From Roseiarcus sp963836695 (lineage in GTDB: Bacteria > Pseudomonadota > Alphaproteobacteria > Rhizobiales > Beijerinckiaceae): a stretch of DNA of 64,000 nt. The notes beneath the pieces are model-generated. The model was not told the origin of the DNA, searched no databases, and saw nothing but the letters and a program-made list of their open reading frames with translations. Within the stretch, counting starts at the first letter, position 1. Every line of letters begins with the position of its first letter. The stretch lies in contig CAWIKX010000022.1 of assembly GCA_963836695.1 (NCBI GenBank), positions 41,214 to 105,213 of the forward strand, read 5' to 3'. This document shows, one piece after another, positions 43,442 to 52,586 of this stretch. The translations under genes and the position numbers were made by a program.

Positions 43442-44557
43442 GCGATATTGCTTCTCCGCCGCGCGCCATCGAGCCGTTGATCAGTTTCGTCGCGATTCTG
43501 CGCGCCAATGGCTTCGCGGTAGCGCCGGAGCAGACAGCGTCATTCCTCTCGTCGATCACCCTGTTAGGCCCGCGCGATCTCGACGACATCCGCCGGGCCG
43601 GTCTGGCTGCGTTGGCCCCGCCGCCTGAGCGGCACGCGGCCTATCATGCGCTGTTCGACATGCACTTCCTCGGCGCGGAAGGGGAGGACCTCCCGGAGGG
43701 GGAAGAGGAGGATGTAGTCCGCGTCCAGGAAGATCGGCGCGGCATGGAGGCGTCGATCAGCGCTGAAGAATCGAATGAATCCGGCCAGGTCGCGACTCGC
43801 GCGGAAGCGCTCGTTGAGCGCCGCTTTGGCCCGGCGGAGACGGGCGAAGCGCTACGCCGTCTCACACGCGAAGCCGCTCGACGCCTGCCCAAGCGGTTGA
43901 GTTACCGACGCTGGCGGGCGCGACGCGGCGCCGTCGTCGACTTGCGCCGGACGCTGCGCGAAGCGACCCGCAATGATGGCGAAATCATCAAGCTTTCGCG
44001 CCTCAAGCGTCGGGTGCGGCCGCGCAGGGCGCTATTACTCATCGACGTCTCCGGCTCGATGAAGGCGCGCACTGAAGAGAATTCTGCGTCTCGCCCATGC
44101 CCTCGCCCAGGCAAGTCCACGGGTCGAGGTCTTCACATTCGGCACACGCCTCACTCGGGTCACGCGCCCGATGCGGCTCAAGCGGCGCGAACAGGCGCTG
44201 GCCGGCGCGGCCCAGATCGTTAGCGACTTTGACGGGGGCACCCGCATTGGCGATGCGCTCAAGGCTTTTCTCGCCGTGCCGCGCTTTTCGTCCTACGCGC
44301 GCGGCGCCATTACGCTCATCATCTCGGACGGCCTCGAGCGGGGGGATCCGACCGCTCTCGCCGACGCGGTCGCAAGGCTGTCGCGCCGCGCCTGGCGGAT
44401 AAGCTGGCTGACCCCGCTTGCAGTGGGCCGTGACTTCCGCCCTCGCACCGAGGGGCTGGTCGCAATCTTTCCGTTCGTCGATGACATGGTGGATGGCGGG
44501 TCGACGCCCGCGATCGTCAATCACGTCCTCGCCCTCGGGCGCAGGAGAGCCGCGTGA
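43438..44557 (+). CDS. VWA-domain CoxE-like protein (frameshift near 44083)
   Basis: The first frame runs to the VWA metal site LLIDVSGSMKART, then degenerates. The correct continuation, LRLAHALAQASPRVEVFTFGTRL and on to DFDGGTRIGDALKAFL and IISDGLERGD, is in the next frame and ends at 44557. Dropping one T from GAATTCTG (44079-44086) joins them as ARTEEN-LRLAHAL. The corrected length is about 372 residues, normal for CoxE. MIDAS residues DxSxS and the later Asp are intact. Coupled to the MoxR gene by 4 bp and to the amidohydrolase by 4 bp. Confidence 0.82.
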
Positions 44558-45444
44558 TTCCAGTCGTCGACGGCCATCATCATATCTGGCGCCAAGCCGA
44601 CCTTCCGTGGCTCATGGGACCGATGCAGCCACGCATTTTTGGGCCCTACGAGCCCATCCGGCGCGACTATCCGATCGAGGAATATCGCGCCGATCTCGAC
44701 GACCTAGGCGTCGCCAAGTCGGTCTATGTGCAGACGAACTGGGCGCCCGAGGCTTATGAGGACGAGGCGGCCTGGGTGCAGCGGACCGCTGACAAAACGG
44801 GTTGGCCGCACGCGATTGTCGCCTATGCCGAGGTGAGCGCCAATGACGTGCGTCCGCAACTCGACCGGCTTTCGCACTATCCCTTGGTGCATGGCGTGCG
44901 TATGCAATTGCACTGGCACGAAAACCCACAATACCGCTTCGCGTCGCGGCCGAATCTTGTCGCAGATCCTAGGATCCGCCGCAACGTCGGTTATCTCGCT
45001 GACTATGGCCTGAGCTTCGATTTGCAGGTGTTTGCGCCGCAAATGGCCGACGCGGCCGATCTTGCCGAATCGTGCCCGAAGGTCACGTTCGTGCTTCAGC
45101 ACGCCGGCATGCTCGAGGACCTGTCGGCCGCCGGGCGCGCGGAGTGGCGCTCGGGCATGGTCCGCCTCGCGGCGTGTCCGAACGTCACGACAAAGCTTTC
45201 CGGTCTCGGCACTTTCCTGCACCGCAACGATCCTGCGCATATCGCCGAGATCGTTCGCGAGACGGTCCAAGTGTTCGGCGCCGGCCGGTGTGTGTTCGGC
45301 TCGAACTTTCCGGTCGAGAAGCTCTGGACCTCGTATGGCGAGCTTCTCGCAGCTTACAGGGACGCCGTGGCTTCGCTCGCGCCCAAGGAACAGCAAGCGA
45401 TTCTGCACGATACGGCGATGCGCGTCTATCGTATCGAGCCATAG
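44554..45444 (+). CDS. Amidohydrolase (COG3618, PDC-hydrolase/lactonase-like)
   Basis: 296 residues with a metal-dependent TIM-barrel: DGHHHIWR (the HxH strand-1 site), a central MQLHWHENPQYRF, VTFVLQHAGML (barrel His) and VFGSNFPVEK (strand-8 Asp region, here Asn). Relatives hydrolyse lactones such as 2-pyrone-4,6-dicarboxylate or L-fuconolactone. It follows the VWA gene with a 4-bp overlap. Probably a ring-opening step; substrate unknown. Confidence 0.88.
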   Translation: MIPVVDGHHHIWRQADLPWLMGPMQPRIFGPYEPIRRDYPIEEYRADLDDLGVAKSVYVQTNWAPEAYEDEAAWVQRTADKTGWPHAIVAYAEVSANDVRPQLDRLSHYPLVHGVRMQLHWHENPQYRFASRPNLVADPRIRRNVGYLADYGLSFDLQVFAPQMADAADLAESCPKVTFVLQHAGMLEDLSAAGRAEWRSGMVRLAACPNVTTKLSGLGTFLHRNDPAHIAEIVRETVQVFGAGRCVFGSNFPVEKLWTSYGELLAAYRDAVASLAPKEQQAILHDTAMRVYRIEP

Positions 45445-45480
45445 ACCGCGAAGCGGAATAAGGACAGTTGGGAGGGATAT

Positions 45481-46329
45481 ATGCCGTTGGAAATCAAAGT
45501 CCTCGACTACGGCGACATCGAGCTCGAAGGGAGCTTCTTTGTGCTCGGCAAGGATTGCGGGCGCACCCGGCGCGTGGCGACGCTCGGCTTTCTCGTCCTC
45601 GGCGGGACCTATCCCATCGTTGTCGATACGGGCTACCGCTCGAACCAGATCATGGAGTCGCTGGGCATGCGCGGGTTGCAGTTCCACGAGAACATGATCG
45701 AGAATCAGCTTTCCAAGCACGGCGTGCGCATGGGCGACGTCCGCTATGTGGTGCATACGCACCTGCACATCGATCATGCCGGCAAGGACGATCTCTTTCC
45801 AATGAATTCGACCGTGGTCGTCAATCGCAAGGAGCTCGAGTATTCCGTTTCCGGTATTCAGCACCCTCAATATCCGGCGCCCGACATCAAGCATCTGATT
45901 GATCGCTTGCATGCCAAGAACGCGTTGCGCTTCCTGGACCTCGAAATCAGTGGTCCAATCGAACTGATACCCGGCGTCTTCTGCGAGGCAGCGAACGCGC
46001 ACACCGAAGGATCGATGAACGTACACGTTCATACGGCCGAAGGGGTGGCGACGATTTGCGGCGACGTCATCTATGACATCCACGACCAGATCGTGGAGCC
46101 GTTCCGCCAGAATCACGACGGCGAACCGCAGACGACCGGCAACCATGGCATGACCAAACGCGCGGAGAAGGCAGCTATCAAGAAGGTGCTCGCCAACGCC
46201 AGCTTCATCTTGCCGGTGCACGATCGCCCAGCCAAGGTTGGGCATGGGACGGTCGTTGCGCGGCTGCAGGATTTTGTGCCTGGCCCGATCACCCAGACGC
46301 TGCCGAAGCGCAACTGGTTCCCGGCCTGA
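45481..46329 (+). CDS. Metallo-beta-lactamase-fold lactonase (AHL lactonase-like)
   Basis: 282 residues. Zinc site HTHLHIDHAGKDD (HxHxDH), then AHTEGSMNVHVHT, TICGDVIYD and a C-terminal PVHDRPA give the rest of the dinuclear site. It resembles N-acyl-homoserine lactonases in spacing. In this context a catabolic lactone is as likely a substrate as a quorum signal. Ribosome site GGGAGG precedes ATG 45481. Confidence 0.88.
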   Translation: MPLEIKVLDYGDIELEGSFFVLGKDCGRTRRVATLGFLVLGGTYPIVVDTGYRSNQIMESLGMRGLQFHENMIENQLSKHGVRMGDVRYVVHTHLHIDHAGKDDLFPMNSTVVVNRKELEYSVSGIQHPQYPAPDIKHLIDRLHAKNALRFLDLEISGPIELIPGVFCEAANAHTEGSMNVHVHTAEGVATICGDVIYDIHDQIVEPFRQNHDGEPQTTGNHGMTKRAEKAAIKKVLANASFILPVHDRPAKVGHGTVVARLQDFVPGPITQTLPKRNWFPA

Positions 46330-46353
46330 GCGCTCGCGAAGGGATCACCTGCC

Positions 46354-47952
46354 ATGACACATGCCACCCTGCGGCCGGAATTCGAGGACTTGGTCGACCC
46401 TTACGCGCCGGTGGGCCAAGTCGGGACGGGGTTCACTTTCACCGAGGGTCCGATCTGGCATCCCACGGACCACTATCTTCTATTCTCCGACATGCCCGCC
46501 GATGTGCGCCGCCGCTGGGACGCTGCGAGGGGCGTCGCGGAGGTGCGTCGCCCTTCGAACAAATGCAACGGCATGACTTACGACGCCGATCTCAATTTGA
46601 TCGTCTGCGAGCACGCGACATCCTCGCTCGTGCGCGAACGACCTGACGGGCGGCGCGAAATTCTCGCGAGCCACTACGACGGCCAGGAACTCAACAGCCC
46701 TAACGACGTGTGCGTCCGCTCCGACGGGTCGATCTACTTCTCCGACCCTTACTATGGACGCATGCCGGGTTATGGCGTCGAGCGTCCGCGGCAACTTGGT
46801 TTCCAAGGCGTGTACCGCGTCCCGCCCGGCGGCGGCGCCCCGCAACTGCTCGTCGACCGCCTACTCTTCGATCAGCCGAACGGCCTCTGCTTTTCGCCCG
46901 ACGAGAAGCGCCTCTATGTCAACGATACGGCGCAGACGCTGATCCGCGTATTCGACGTCGCGGGCGACGGTTCATTGTCGAACGGGCGTATGTTTGCCTC
47001 TGGCGTCCGTTCTTCGCTCGAACAGGGCGTGCCGGATGGGATGAAATGCGACCAGCGCGGCAATGTCTGGGTGACCGCGCCAGGCGGCGTTTGGGTCTAC
47101 GCGCCCTCGGGGGATCTCTTGGGCAAGGTGCGCGTGCCCGAACTGGTCGCCAATCTCGCCTGGGGCGGACCGGAATTCCAGACTCTGTTCCTGACCGCGA
47201 CCCACTCGGTCTATCGGATCGACACGAAAGTCGCGGCACGGCGTGAGCCCTATATGAACGCGAGATCGGCGACCGCCTCGTCTGCTGCTCGCTCGAGCCA
47301 AAGCGTCGACAGCCAGCCTTCGTCACCGCGGCCGTCGCTCGCTCAAAACCTGACACTCGATCCCAAGCGTTGCGCGCTCATCATTCAGGACATGCAGAAT
47401 GACGTCATCGGCGAGGGCGGCGCCTTCGCGTCTTCTGGATCGCCGGTTCATGCGCGCGAGCAGAACGTGGTCGAGAACACGCGCCGTCTCGCCGCCGCGG
47501 CGCGCGCGCGCGGCGTCGCGGTGATCCATGTCTGGTTCGTCGTCGAGCCGGGCGCGCCGGGCCTGACGCTCAACGCGCCGCTGTTCGAAGGGATCGCCGA
47601 CAGCAAGGCGATGGTGCGCGGCACCTGGGGCGTGGCGCCGGTCAGCGGCCTCGAACCTCAGCCCGGCGACTTCGTGGTCGAGAAGATGCGCATGAGCGCC
47701 TGGGAAGGATCGCGCCTCGAGACCATTCTTCGGGCCCAGGGTCGCGACATGATCATCGACACCGGCGCCTGGACCAACATGTCGATCGAGCACACGGCGC
47801 GCACCGGCGCAGATAAGGGCTACTTCGTCGTCGTGCCGGAGGATTGCTGTTCGACAATGAACGCGGCGTGGCACCGCGCTTCTATCGACTTTGCCATGCA
47901 GAACGTCGCTGTGGTCACAAACGCCGAGGCGGTTATCAAGGCGCTCGGCTGA
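46354..47952 (+). CDS. Fusion of SMP-30/gluconolactonase with isochorismatase-like hydrolase
   Basis: 532 residues. Residues ~10-300 are a six-bladed SMP-30 propeller: FTFTEGPIWHP, ELNSPNDVCVRSDG and PDGMKCDQRGNVWV contain the metal-binding Glu/Asn/Asp residues. A Ser/Ala linker (~308-335) leads to a cysteine-hydrolase/isochorismatase fold. There Asp346 (IIQDMQND) and Lys444 (VEKMRMSAW) of the triad are present, but the catalytic Cys position is Ser477 (TNMSIEHT). So a lactonase is joined to a hydrolase with an altered nucleophile. Consecutive ring-opening and amide or ester cleavage is inferred. Confidence 0.88.
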   Translation: MTHATLRPEFEDLVDPYAPVGQVGTGFTFTEGPIWHPTDHYLLFSDMPADVRRRWDAARGVAEVRRPSNKCNGMTYDADLNLIVCEHATSSLVRERPDGRREILASHYDGQELNSPNDVCVRSDGSIYFSDPYYGRMPGYGVERPRQLGFQGVYRVPPGGGAPQLLVDRLLFDQPNGLCFSPDEKRLYVNDTAQTLIRVFDVAGDGSLSNGRMFASGVRSSLEQGVPDGMKCDQRGNVWVTAPGGVWVYAPSGDLLGKVRVPELVANLAWGGPEFQTLFLTATHSVYRIDTKVAARREPYMNARSATASSAARSSQSVDSQPSSPRPSLAQNLTLDPKRCALIIQDMQNDVIGEGGAFASSGSPVHAREQNVVENTRRLAAAARARGVAVIHVWFVVEPGAPGLTLNAPLFEGIADSKAMVRGTWGVAPVSGLEPQPGDFVVEKMRMSAWEGSRLETILRAQGRDMIIDTGAWTNMSIEHTARTGADKGYFVVVPEDCCSTMNAAWHRASIDFAMQNVAVVTNAEAVIKALG

Positions 47953-47966
47953 ACAGGGCGGACCCC

Positions 47967-48593
47967 GTGCCGAAACTGTTTCATCTCAAATGTTCGCCGC
48001 GTAGGGAGGCGGCGTCTTCCGCAGGCGCGGATGCATTCGTTGCGCGTTTTCAGGAGGCGCGCCCAAACTGGGATGTCGACGTGATGGATGTCTGGCGGGA
48101 GCGCCTACCTGAATTTGAGGGCCCGGCGCTCGAGGCCAAATATGCCATCACCAACGGACGCGCCTTCAACCCCGCGGAGCGCGACGCCTTCGCCGTAGTC
48201 GAGCGCATGGCGCTGCGCTTTTCGCTCGCTGATCGCGTGCTGATCTCGACCCCGATGTGGAACTTCGGCATTCCCTACAAGCTGAAGCATTGGATCGACC
48301 TTGTAAGCCAGCCTGGACTCACATTCCGGTTCGATCCGGCGATCGGCTATATCCCGCTCCTAAAGGATCGCCCGACACTCGTGATCATCGCTTGTGGCAG
48401 CGACTTCGTGACCGGGATGAATCGCGGGCGGATCGATATGGCGAGCCCGTATCTGCGCGAGGCGCTGCGTTTCGTCGGGATCCGTGACACACGCTTCGTC
48501 CTGATCGGGCCGACGACGGGCCCGCAGGAGCCGATTTTGGCGGCGCGCGAGCGCGCCCATCAGCGACTTGCCGAAATGGCGGCGACGTTCTGA
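47967..48593 (+). CDS. FMN-dependent NAD(P)H oxidoreductase (AzoR/flavodoxin-fold)
   Basis: 208 residues from GTG 47967; the frame is open upstream but homology starts at VPKLFHLKCSPRREAAS, the flavin phosphate loop. STPMWNFGIPYKLKHWIDLVSQPGLTFRF is the diagnostic FMN-binding block of AzoR-type quinone/azo reductases. It may reduce a quinone or azo compound or supply reduced flavin. It lies 14 bp after the SMP-30 fusion gene. Confidence 0.88.
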   Translation: MPKLFHLKCSPRREAASSAGADAFVARFQEARPNWDVDVMDVWRERLPEFEGPALEAKYAITNGRAFNPAERDAFAVVERMALRFSLADRVLISTPMWNFGIPYKLKHWIDLVSQPGLTFRFDPAIGYIPLLKDRPTLVIIACGSDFVTGMNRGRIDMASPYLREALRFVGIRDTRFVLIGPTTGPQEPILAARERAHQRLAEMAATF

Positions 48594-48647
48594 CGATGGC
48601 CGAGACGCGGCGACCAGACCGGGAAGCGAAGACAAAAGGGAGGATGG

Positions 48648-50534
48648 TTGATGAGCGATTGGTCACGATCCTACGAACTCGATCGGCCGCGGCCGGCGGG
48701 ATCGATCTCTTCCTCTCTCGGGATGCGGCCCGGGCTCACGAGCTACGCTGCAGGCTCCAACGAGACGCGCGGCACGGATATCATTGCCGAGTATCTCGTG
48801 AAGGAGAAGGTGCCGTATATCCTCGGTTACGCCGGGCATGGCGCCATCGGCCTTCTGGACGGCATCTATAAGCAGACCGATCGCATCCGCCATATCTCGC
48901 CGCGGATCGAGCAGTCGGCGGGCTTCATGGCGGACGTCTATTTTCGTCTGACTGGACAGCCCCTCGCCGTTTACGCCTCAACCGGCCCGGGCCCAATGAA
49001 TCTGATGATTTCGGTGGCAAACGCCTTTTACGACTGTTCCGCCTTCTTCGTCATCACCGGAAATGTTCCGACCACCCAGTTCGATACCGGCGCCTTGCAG
49101 GACGACTATCGCTACCACGGCGACATGTCGTCCATGTTCACGCCAGTCGTCAAGAAATCGTGGCGCATCCGTAAGGTGGAGGACCTAGTTAAGGCGTTGC
49201 CGGACGCCTTCACGCTGATGCGGACAGGGCGACCAGGCCCTGTGCATTTCGATATGCCTTACGATCTTTACATGAGGACCGCACCCGTCTCGACGCCGGA
49301 CCCCAATGCGCACGGGCAGCCGCTGAACTGGCGCACCACGGTCGCCGACGAGACGGTCGAGAAGGCGCTGAGCCTTCTTGCCGGGGCGCAGCGACCGCTG
49401 ATCCTGGCAGGCGGGGGCGTGCGCGTCGCCGGAGCCTATGAGGAGCTTCGCGCGCTCGCGGAGCAGCTCGACGTACCGGTCTATACGTCGTTTATGGGCA
49501 AGGGCGCTCTCCCGGCGGATCATCGCCTCAACCTCGGCGTCGCGGGGGTCTGGGGCGAATATCCCGCCACCGAAGCCGCGCGCAATGCGGACGTCATTCT
49601 CGCCATCGGCGCGCGCTTCAACGATCTTCACACCGGATCGTGGATTAAGGGCTACGTCTACAACATCCCTCCGACGCGGCTCATCCAGGTCGACATCGAC
49701 CCGGAGGAGATCGGCCGCAATTATCCGGTCGAGATGGGCATGGTCGGCGACGCCAAAGCGTTTCTTGGCCAGGCCGCGCGCATTGCCCGCGCCAAGGGCG
49801 TGCGCCTCGGTTACGGGAGCGCCTGGCAGAGGGAGATTGACGGCTGGCGGACCGACTGGCGCAATTTCTGCGAGCCCTTTGAGCGGTCCAGCGAGGTGCC
49901 CATCGAGCCGCGCCGGATGATGGCGGACATGAACAAGATCTCGCCTCCCGACACTGTGATGGTCGACGACGTCGGCAATTGCCAGGTATGGTCGGAGCAG
50001 TACTGGAAGCCGAAGATCGCGGGCACACATCTGACGGCGGGCGGCTTCGCGGCGATGGGCTTCGGCATCGCCGGCGTCCTCGGCGCGAGACTCGCGCGTC
50101 CCAACTCGCCTTGCGTCTCAATCTGCGGCGATGGGGGCTTCACCATGATGCCGCACGTTGTCGCGACCGCTGTCGAATATAATCTACCCGCCGTCTGGGT
50201 CTTGCAGAACAATTACGCCATCGGCACCATCCGAGACTTGCAGCGCGCCTACCACGACGGCCGGGAAATTGGGACGAGCTTCGTCAATGAACAGACCGGC
50301 AAGCTATGGAATCCTGACTTCGTTAAGATGACCGAGGCGATGGGCGGCCGTGGCATCCGCGTCGAGCACCCCGATCAGTTTGGCGACGCTTATCGCGAAG
50401 CGATCCGATCGAACATTCCGACTGTGATCGAGGTCATGATCAATCGTGACACCGGCATCCCCATTACCGGGACCTGGCAGATGCCGCCGATCCCGGAAGT
50501 GCAGCCGACGTTCGGCAAACGCAAGGTAAGGTGA
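48648..50534 (+). CDS. Thiamine-diphosphate enzyme, acetolactate synthase-like
   Basis: 628 residues with three domains: N-terminal PYR domain with the activating Glu in RIEQSAGFMAD, central domain (ADVILAIGARFNDLHTGS), and C-terminal PP domain with ISICGDGG-type motif (SICGDGGFTMMPH) and VLQNNYAIG completing the GDG...NN ThDP/Mg site. About 45 extra N-terminal residues precede the fold. Substrate cannot be called: acetolactate synthase-like, oxalyl/glyoxylate carboligase-like or a 2-ketoacid decarboxylase are all possible. Last intact gene of the cluster. Confidence 0.88.
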   Translation: MMSDWSRSYELDRPRPAGSISSSLGMRPGLTSYAAGSNETRGTDIIAEYLVKEKVPYILGYAGHGAIGLLDGIYKQTDRIRHISPRIEQSAGFMADVYFRLTGQPLAVYASTGPGPMNLMISVANAFYDCSAFFVITGNVPTTQFDTGALQDDYRYHGDMSSMFTPVVKKSWRIRKVEDLVKALPDAFTLMRTGRPGPVHFDMPYDLYMRTAPVSTPDPNAHGQPLNWRTTVADETVEKALSLLAGAQRPLILAGGGVRVAGAYEELRALAEQLDVPVYTSFMGKGALPADHRLNLGVAGVWGEYPATEAARNADVILAIGARFNDLHTGSWIKGYVYNIPPTRLIQVDIDPEEIGRNYPVEMGMVGDAKAFLGQAARIARAKGVRLGYGSAWQREIDGWRTDWRNFCEPFERSSEVPIEPRRMMADMNKISPPDTVMVDDVGNCQVWSEQYWKPKIAGTHLTAGGFAAMGFGIAGVLGARLARPNSPCVSICGDGGFTMMPHVVATAVEYNLPAVWVLQNNYAIGTIRDLQRAYHDGREIGTSFVNEQTGKLWNPDFVKMTEAMGGRGIRVEHPDQFGDAYREAIRSNIPTVIEVMINRDTGIPITGTWQMPPIPEVQPTFGKRKVR

Positions 50535-51090
50535 TGGAGCCCGTCGCGCCTCGCCGCGACCGCCGCGGCGCTGTTCTCGTGCCGGAAGGGCGACGCATCC
50601 TTACTGATCTCACGTTGCGCGACAATCTGTGGCTCGGCGGATACTCTCGCACCGATCCGAGGGCGTAGAGAGAGATATTGCGACAATGGAGTCGTTCTTT
50701 CTCATTCTTGCGGAGAAACGGGATGCGAAAGGCTCCGCCCTGAGCGGAGGACAGCAGCAGATGCTCGCGATTGCCCGGGGACTCATGGCCAAGCCCAAGA
50801 TCCTCATTCTCGATGAGCCGTCACTCGGCCTTGCGCCGATCATTGTCCACGAAGTGCGTTCGATCATTCTCTCGGTGCGGAACAGGTTCAAAGCGGCGGT
50901 GCTGCTCGTCGAGCAGAACGCTAGCCTGGCGCTTGCGGTCGCCGATCGCGGCTACATCATGCAGAACGGTCGCATTGTCGCTGCGGGCACGATCGAAGAG
51001 CTGCGCAGCCTAGACCTCGTCCGCGAGACCTATCTTGGCAACCGCCAGGGCCGGTCGCGCTCACCTAGCGCTGCGAGATCCGCTTCATGA
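50534..51090 (+). pseudogene. Truncated, frameshifted LivF-type ABC ATPase remnant
   Basis: The first ~90 residues including Walker A are missing. What remains starts in one frame as GAVLVPEGRRILTDLTLRDN and GGYSRTDPRA, hits TAG at 50666-50668, and continues in another frame as ERDIATMESFFLILAEKRDA, LSGGQQQMLAIARGL (signature) and ILILDEPSLGLAP (Walker B) to 51090. Its sequence differs from the intact LivF fusion upstream, so it comes from another importer. Confidence 0.8.
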
Positions 51091-51839
51091 CGGCGGCGCG
51101 GGCGACCCGGCCGGCCGCGCCGCAAGGCCGCCGAGGGCCTCGCGATCAAGACGCTTGGCCGCGCCCCGAACCTTCCCTCGCAAGTTGCGCGCATGATCTC
51201 GGACGAGATCCTCGCCGGACGATTCCAGGTGGGCGACCGGCTGCCGACCGAGCGCGAACTCGCTGAAACCTTTGGCGTCAGCCGCAATGTCGTCCGCGAG
51301 GCGGTGGCGCGGCTGCGGTTTGAAGGTGCTGTCGAGTACGTCAGGGATCTGGGGTGTTCGTCCTGAGCAACCAGGCAAACTCCGCCCTCAGGCTCGATGC
51401 GGAGATCCTGCGCGATCGCTCGCTTTTCACGAACCTGTTTGAGTTGCGCTCGATCCTCGAAGTTGAAGCGGGGGGCCTTGCAGCCGCCCGCCGCGGCCGC
51501 AAGCATCTTGCGGAGATAGGGGCGGCGCTGCAGCGCCTCTACGACAGTCAGGGGACGCCGCAAGCGGTCGAGGCCGATCTGGAATTCCATCGGGCGATCG
51601 CGCGCGCAAGCAACAATGTGTATGTGGCGATCTTCGTCAATTTCATCTCCGAGCATGTGCGAGCGAGCATCGCCACAGCGAATGAACGTGTGGACGCTGT
51701 CGCTCGAGGACGCATCAACAAGGAAGAGCACGGCGCGATCTACGAAGCGATCAAGGCCAAGGATAGCGAACGCGCCCGCGAAGGCATGCGGCGGCATATC
51801 GGGAAGGCGATGGGGCGGCTCGGATTGACGAAAGACTGA
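51087..51839 (+). pseudogene. GntR/FadR-family regulator, frameshifted
   Basis: The winged-helix part (SQVARMISDEILAGRFQVGD, LPTERELAETFGVSRNVVREAV) is read in one frame to about 51335. The text then continues in another frame as VRQGSGVFVLS and an FCD ligand-binding domain (FELRSILEVEAGGLAA, DLEFHRAIARASNN) to 51839. One missing base near GAGTACGTCAG explains it. The winged-helix frame also has no start codon after the TGA at 51088, so a second shift near 51120 is likely if ATG 51087 is the start. Probably a decayed regulator. Confidence 0.75.
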
Positions 51840-52271
51840 GACGGGATCCGCCTCATCGATTCTCTTTCACAAACGACCGCGAGCCCGCGTTAGCGAGTCC
51901 GTTTTGAGGGATTTCAGCGGCCTACGGCGCCATTTCCGAGTCGCTGTAACACCAACCACGAGGTTAAAGGTTCCGCTCTGTCAGAGCGCCGCGAGAGGAG
52001 CCGCCTCGGCGAGCGCCTCTTGCATGCGGGCAAGATCGTCTTTCGATCGGCGACGAGCCGCGAGCGCGGCCGCGTGGACTTCGAGAATCCCGCGAAGCTC
52101 AAATAGGCTCGCGAAGGCGTCCCCCTCCTGAAGCGCCTCACGGTCGATCGAGAGCACTGTCGACGGAGGTCATCCATCTTTTCCTCCTGAGCGCCCTTGT
52201 CGCTCCCGTTGCATCTTGGTAAGGTCGCCATGTTGAAGGTCATCACATAACTGTGCGCCTTCGACGCCAGC
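51840..52271. other. Decayed intergenic region at the cluster's right edge
   Basis: No intact gene. It holds a minus-strand FCD-domain fragment (51981-52157) and short stretches without clear coding signal. Ribosome-like AGGAGGAAAAG followed by ATG occurs on the minus strand near 52177-52190, but the frame behind it is not protein-like after a few codons. Confidence 0.5.
51981..52157 (-). pseudogene. Fragment of a second GntR/FCD regulator
   Basis: 58 codons read LSIDREALQEGDAFASLFEL, RGILEVHAAALAARRRSKDD and LARMQEALAEAAPLAAL before a stop. That matches the first part of an FCD domain and parallels LRLDAEILRDRSLFTNLFEL of the regulator on the other strand. The DNA-binding domain and most of the FCD are missing, so it is a remnant of a paralogue. 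Confidence 0.65.
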
Positions 52272-52565
52272 ATGTATCGAGCCGCATGCCGGCTCGATCG
52301 ACACTATCAAGGCGGCTCCCCGGACCTCGCCAATCAGCTTCTCCTGCCCGCCATCGCTGCGGTGATCTTTGGCGGCACGGCGATCACCGGCGGGGTCGGA
52401 AGCATCGGCCGCACCGTCGTCGGCGCCTTGATCGTGTCGATCGTGCGCATCGGCATGACCTACGTCGGCGTCGACATTTTTGCGCAACAGATCGTCTTCG
52501 GCGCGGCGCTGATTTTTGCTGTCTTCGTGACCATCGACCGTAGCAAGGTTCCGATCATCAGATAG
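52272..52565 (+). pseudogene. C-terminal fragment of a sugar ABC permease (RbsC-like)
   Basis: 97 codons. From GGSPDLANQLLLPAIAAVIFGG, then TAITGGVGSIGRTVVGALIV and VDIFAQQIVFGAALIFAVFV to TIDRSKVPIIR, it matches the last ~80 residues of ribose-type permeases. The N-terminal ~200 residues are absent, so it cannot work. Confidence 0.75.
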
Positions 52566-52586
52566 CTTGTATTACTCCGAGCGCCG

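Noticed and set aside
44704..46245. 513-codon minus-strand ORF
   Set aside because: Spans two well-supported plus-strand hydrolase genes and has no domain of its own.
50629..51090. A functional 153-residue ABC ATPase
   Set aside because: It lacks Walker A and about 90 N-terminal residues, part of which is still readable in another frame upstream.
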